From positions 434,501-498,500 of the forward strand of contig NC_066586.1 of the NCBI RefSeq assembly GCF_905475345.1: a stretch of 64,000 bases of DNA, given 5' to 3'. The notes beneath the pieces are model-generated. The model was not told where the DNA came from, did not search any database, and saw only the letters and a list, made by a program, of their open reading frames with translations. The translations under genes and the position numbers were made by a program. Source of the DNA: Vespula vulgaris. Taxonomy: Eukaryota; Arthropoda; Insecta; Hymenoptera; Vespidae. How positions within the stretch are numbered: the first letter of the stretch is position 1; every line of letters starts with the position of its first letter. Positions 61,942-64,000 of this stretch are shown here, one piece after another.

Positions 61942-63522
61942 CAAAGGGGAGCTCGCACGGGCACGGCGAGCGCTCGTGCAGATCCGCCGATAAGAGGTGG
62001 CCGCGGCAGTTTAACCCGGCGAGCAATTAAGGCGATACGATCGGTGCTCTCTCGTGAAATAACGTCACACCGCGTACCTGGATACGTGGATAAGTGCTAC
62101 CTTTGTCCCTTTCTCTTTCTCTCTTTCTCCCTCCTTCTCTGACGCATACGACGCGTAGGTGTGTAACTATACGTGTGTACGCTTCCATACACGTTATTCT
62201 CTTTCTTGTTCGAGAGTGCACGGCTCTGTTTACGCGCGTGTTTTGCATCGCGCTTTCGTACGCGCGATTGAGCACACGGAACAAGAGAGAAAGAGACAGA
62301 GAGAGAAAGAGAGAGAGGACGACCAGCTGTTCCATGCGCTGCGGGACCACTCGACTCGACTTAATAACGCGATGCCACCGGCATTTCTCTCTCTTTCTCT
62401 CTCGACTTGTTTCTTTGATAAGGGAACTCGTTTTCGAAAGAGAAAAAGTAATTCCGGAAAATAAGAAAGAAATAACTGTCATCGCGAGAATCTTTCGGCG
62501 TTTCACGCGAGCTGCAAGAGGGAGAGTTTGAATTTCATTTTCAAAGAGAGCTAATGTTTTGCTCGAGAAAAAAGATATATATATAAAGATATATATATAC
62601 ACTACGTATACATATACGTGTGTATCTTTATAACAGCTGGAAGAACTTTCGTAGTAGATAGGAACGTACGTACGTAGATACGCGAGAGAGAAGGAAAAAT
62701 ATGTCTCTCAGGACTCGCATGTCCTGGAAAGCGACGAGACGAGGATCGCGATAACTATCGGCGATGAGCTCGGAGGTTTGTTAATCGCACAAAAGGGCGA
62801 ATCTCGCGGGGAGAAGCAGAGAGAGAGAGAGAGAGAGAGAGACAGAAGAGAGAGTGAGAAGGGAAAAGAGGTGCGCGATGAAAGGAACGAATAGAAGAAG
62901 CGGCATCGCGTGCGTGCACGTTTTACGAGGGAAGTTAAATGTCAAGAGCCTGAGGAATAAAGTACCGAGAGAACCGCTTCGCTCCCGCTTACGTTCGCGT
63001 GAGTGCCATCGCCATTAAATTTTTCTTCCTGCTTTTCTTTTTTCTTCCTTCCGAAACTTACGAGGCATATACCCGGTGTTTCCTTTCGGAATATCATGGA
63101 AATCGTTGGCGCTGGAAAATGTTCGTTTTAATGAAACGTTACGAGCTCATAAATTGTCCGAATCGTAACGAAACAACGAACGAAGATGAGCGACGATAAG
63201 AGGGGCCGAAGAAAAACGGGGAAAGGCGTACGCGTCAAAGGGAAATAAAAATGGAGCATTCGTAAGAAGTTGGAAGGGAAGAAAAAGGACGAGGTGTAGA
63301 AGGGAGTTAAACGAACGGAAGGCAAAGACGAGCAAACAAAGGAACCTCGCTTCCTCCCGTTTTGGACCGAGCGGGTAATTACTGGTCGAACCTACTCCTG
63401 TCCTTTTTTCTTCTTTCTCCTTTCTTCGCTACCTTCCACCCGCCCCACGAGCGAGTCTACTACAGCGACGATGGTACGTCGAGAGTCGCTGTGAAAAAGC
63501 GGAAGAAAAAGAGAGAAAGAGA

Positions 63523-63524
<2 letters not shown>

Positions 63525-63567
<43 letters not shown>
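63525..63567. repeat. (GA)n microsatellite
   Basis: About 21 GA units, in a longer purine-rich stretch from about 63497. Confidence 0.95.
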
Positions 63568-63568
<1 letters not shown>

Positions 63569-64000
63569 AGCGATAAAAGCACGAAGCGAAAAGTCCGACG
63601 AGGCGCACGGCAATAGGGCGCGGTACTTTAGCGACACAAAGGGAGCTCAAATATCGGCCAACTGTCGTGGCTCGCTGCCTCTCGAGCCACCCCCTATCCC
63701 CGCTACTCTTCGCGTTTACGAGCTCTCTCGCTCTTACGCTTCGTCTCCTTCCGCACCCCTTTTCCATCGAGCTGTCAGAGAAAGCGAGAGCGAGAGCGAC
63801 GGAGAAAGAGAGAAGGAGAAAAAGGGACCTGACAAAAGCACGGTAATACAAAAGCTCTGCGATAATAGGAAGCGCGGCAAGAACCACCCTACGCTAGTTC
63901 GGCCACCTAATCTGTTACAGTCATAAACTCCGTTTTTGCACTCCGCCATCCGCTACCGGCACCGCTATTACTACCACCATCAACGGCATCGCCATCAACG

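Larger units (their letters stand above)
54926..64000 (-). other. groucho intron 1 or 5' region (at least 9.1 kb, open at the right edge)
   Basis: Lies upstream of exon 2 in gene sense. It holds (GA)n at 55518-55600, 58402, 61889-61939, 62816 and 63525-63567, a 17-T run at 56829-56845, (AAAT)n at 59937-59977, a CpG-rich block at about 59240-59780, and a possible alternative first exon at 55623-55670. I looked for an ATG followed by a Tyr-Pro pair matching the canonical start and found none. Confidence 0.7.

Noticed and set aside
62027..62602. 191-codon minus-strand frame
   Set aside because: Composed largely of Arg/Glu and Ser/Leu runs from GA repeats, with no family match.
2240..64000. Neighbouring E(spl)-type bHLH genes, which adjoin groucho in Drosophila
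   Set aside because: I looked for a bHLH/Orange domain and a WRPW terminus on both strands and recognised none in the window.
1..64000. tRNA, rRNA and CRISPR features
   Set aside because: No tRNA B-box with a matching cloverleaf, no rRNA-like conserved block and no spaced direct repeats were seen. The regular repeats are contiguous microsatellites.

Overview
The window is a piece of an insect nuclear genome. It almost entirely spans one gene on the minus strand, groucho (gro), the TLE-family transcriptional corepressor. Ten of its twelve visible exons were recognised from protein homology and joined with GT-AG sites and consistent phases. The other two, a 26-nt microexon and a 45-nt exon, were found by reading the introns directly. 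The twelve exons total 2,307 nt, which is 768 codons plus a stop, with the frame closing exactly. The first coding exon (canonically a short piece beginning MYPSP in known groucho proteins) was not found and probably lies beyond position 64000. The 3' UTR runs off the left edge. The protein matches insect groucho closely. The CpG-rich introns full of (GA)n/(TC)n tracts suggest Hymenoptera, perhaps a bee; that taxonomic step is inference.

Layout, right to left in gene sense. 64000-54926 is intron 1, repeat-rich, with a possible alternative first exon at 55623-55670. The exons at 54828-54925, 50220-50283, 42956-43000 and 24988-25125 encode the Q (tetramerisation) domain. The exon at 21310-21589 encodes the Gly/Pro-rich GP domain. 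The microexon is at 17744-17769. The exon at 2112-2237 and the start of 1750-2032 encode the CcN region (basic nuclear-localisation stretch and CK2-type acidic serines). The rest of 1750-2032 and 1403-1661 encode the Ser/Pro-rich SP domain. 1050-1325, 350-953 and 145-252 encode the WD40 propeller. The 3' half is compact (introns of 77-97 nt), while the 5' half is spread over more than 50 kb.

The long introns (15.5, 3.5, 3.4, 17.8, 7.2, 4.5 and at least 9.1 kb) contain no gene I can support with confidence. They are packed with simple repeats: (GA)n/(TC)n in dozens of places, (TA)n, (CATA)n, (GATA)n, several (ACG)n tracts, homopurine blocks and homopolymers. No transposon, tRNA, rRNA or CRISPR array was recognised. 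The most interesting unexplained items are a plus-strand candidate exon at 5464-5819 coding for a hydrophobic segment with strong-looking splice sites, the alternative groucho start exon, and the CpG-rich, stop-poor blocks near 37.8-39.2 kb and 59.2-59.8 kb. I found no convincing new biological system.
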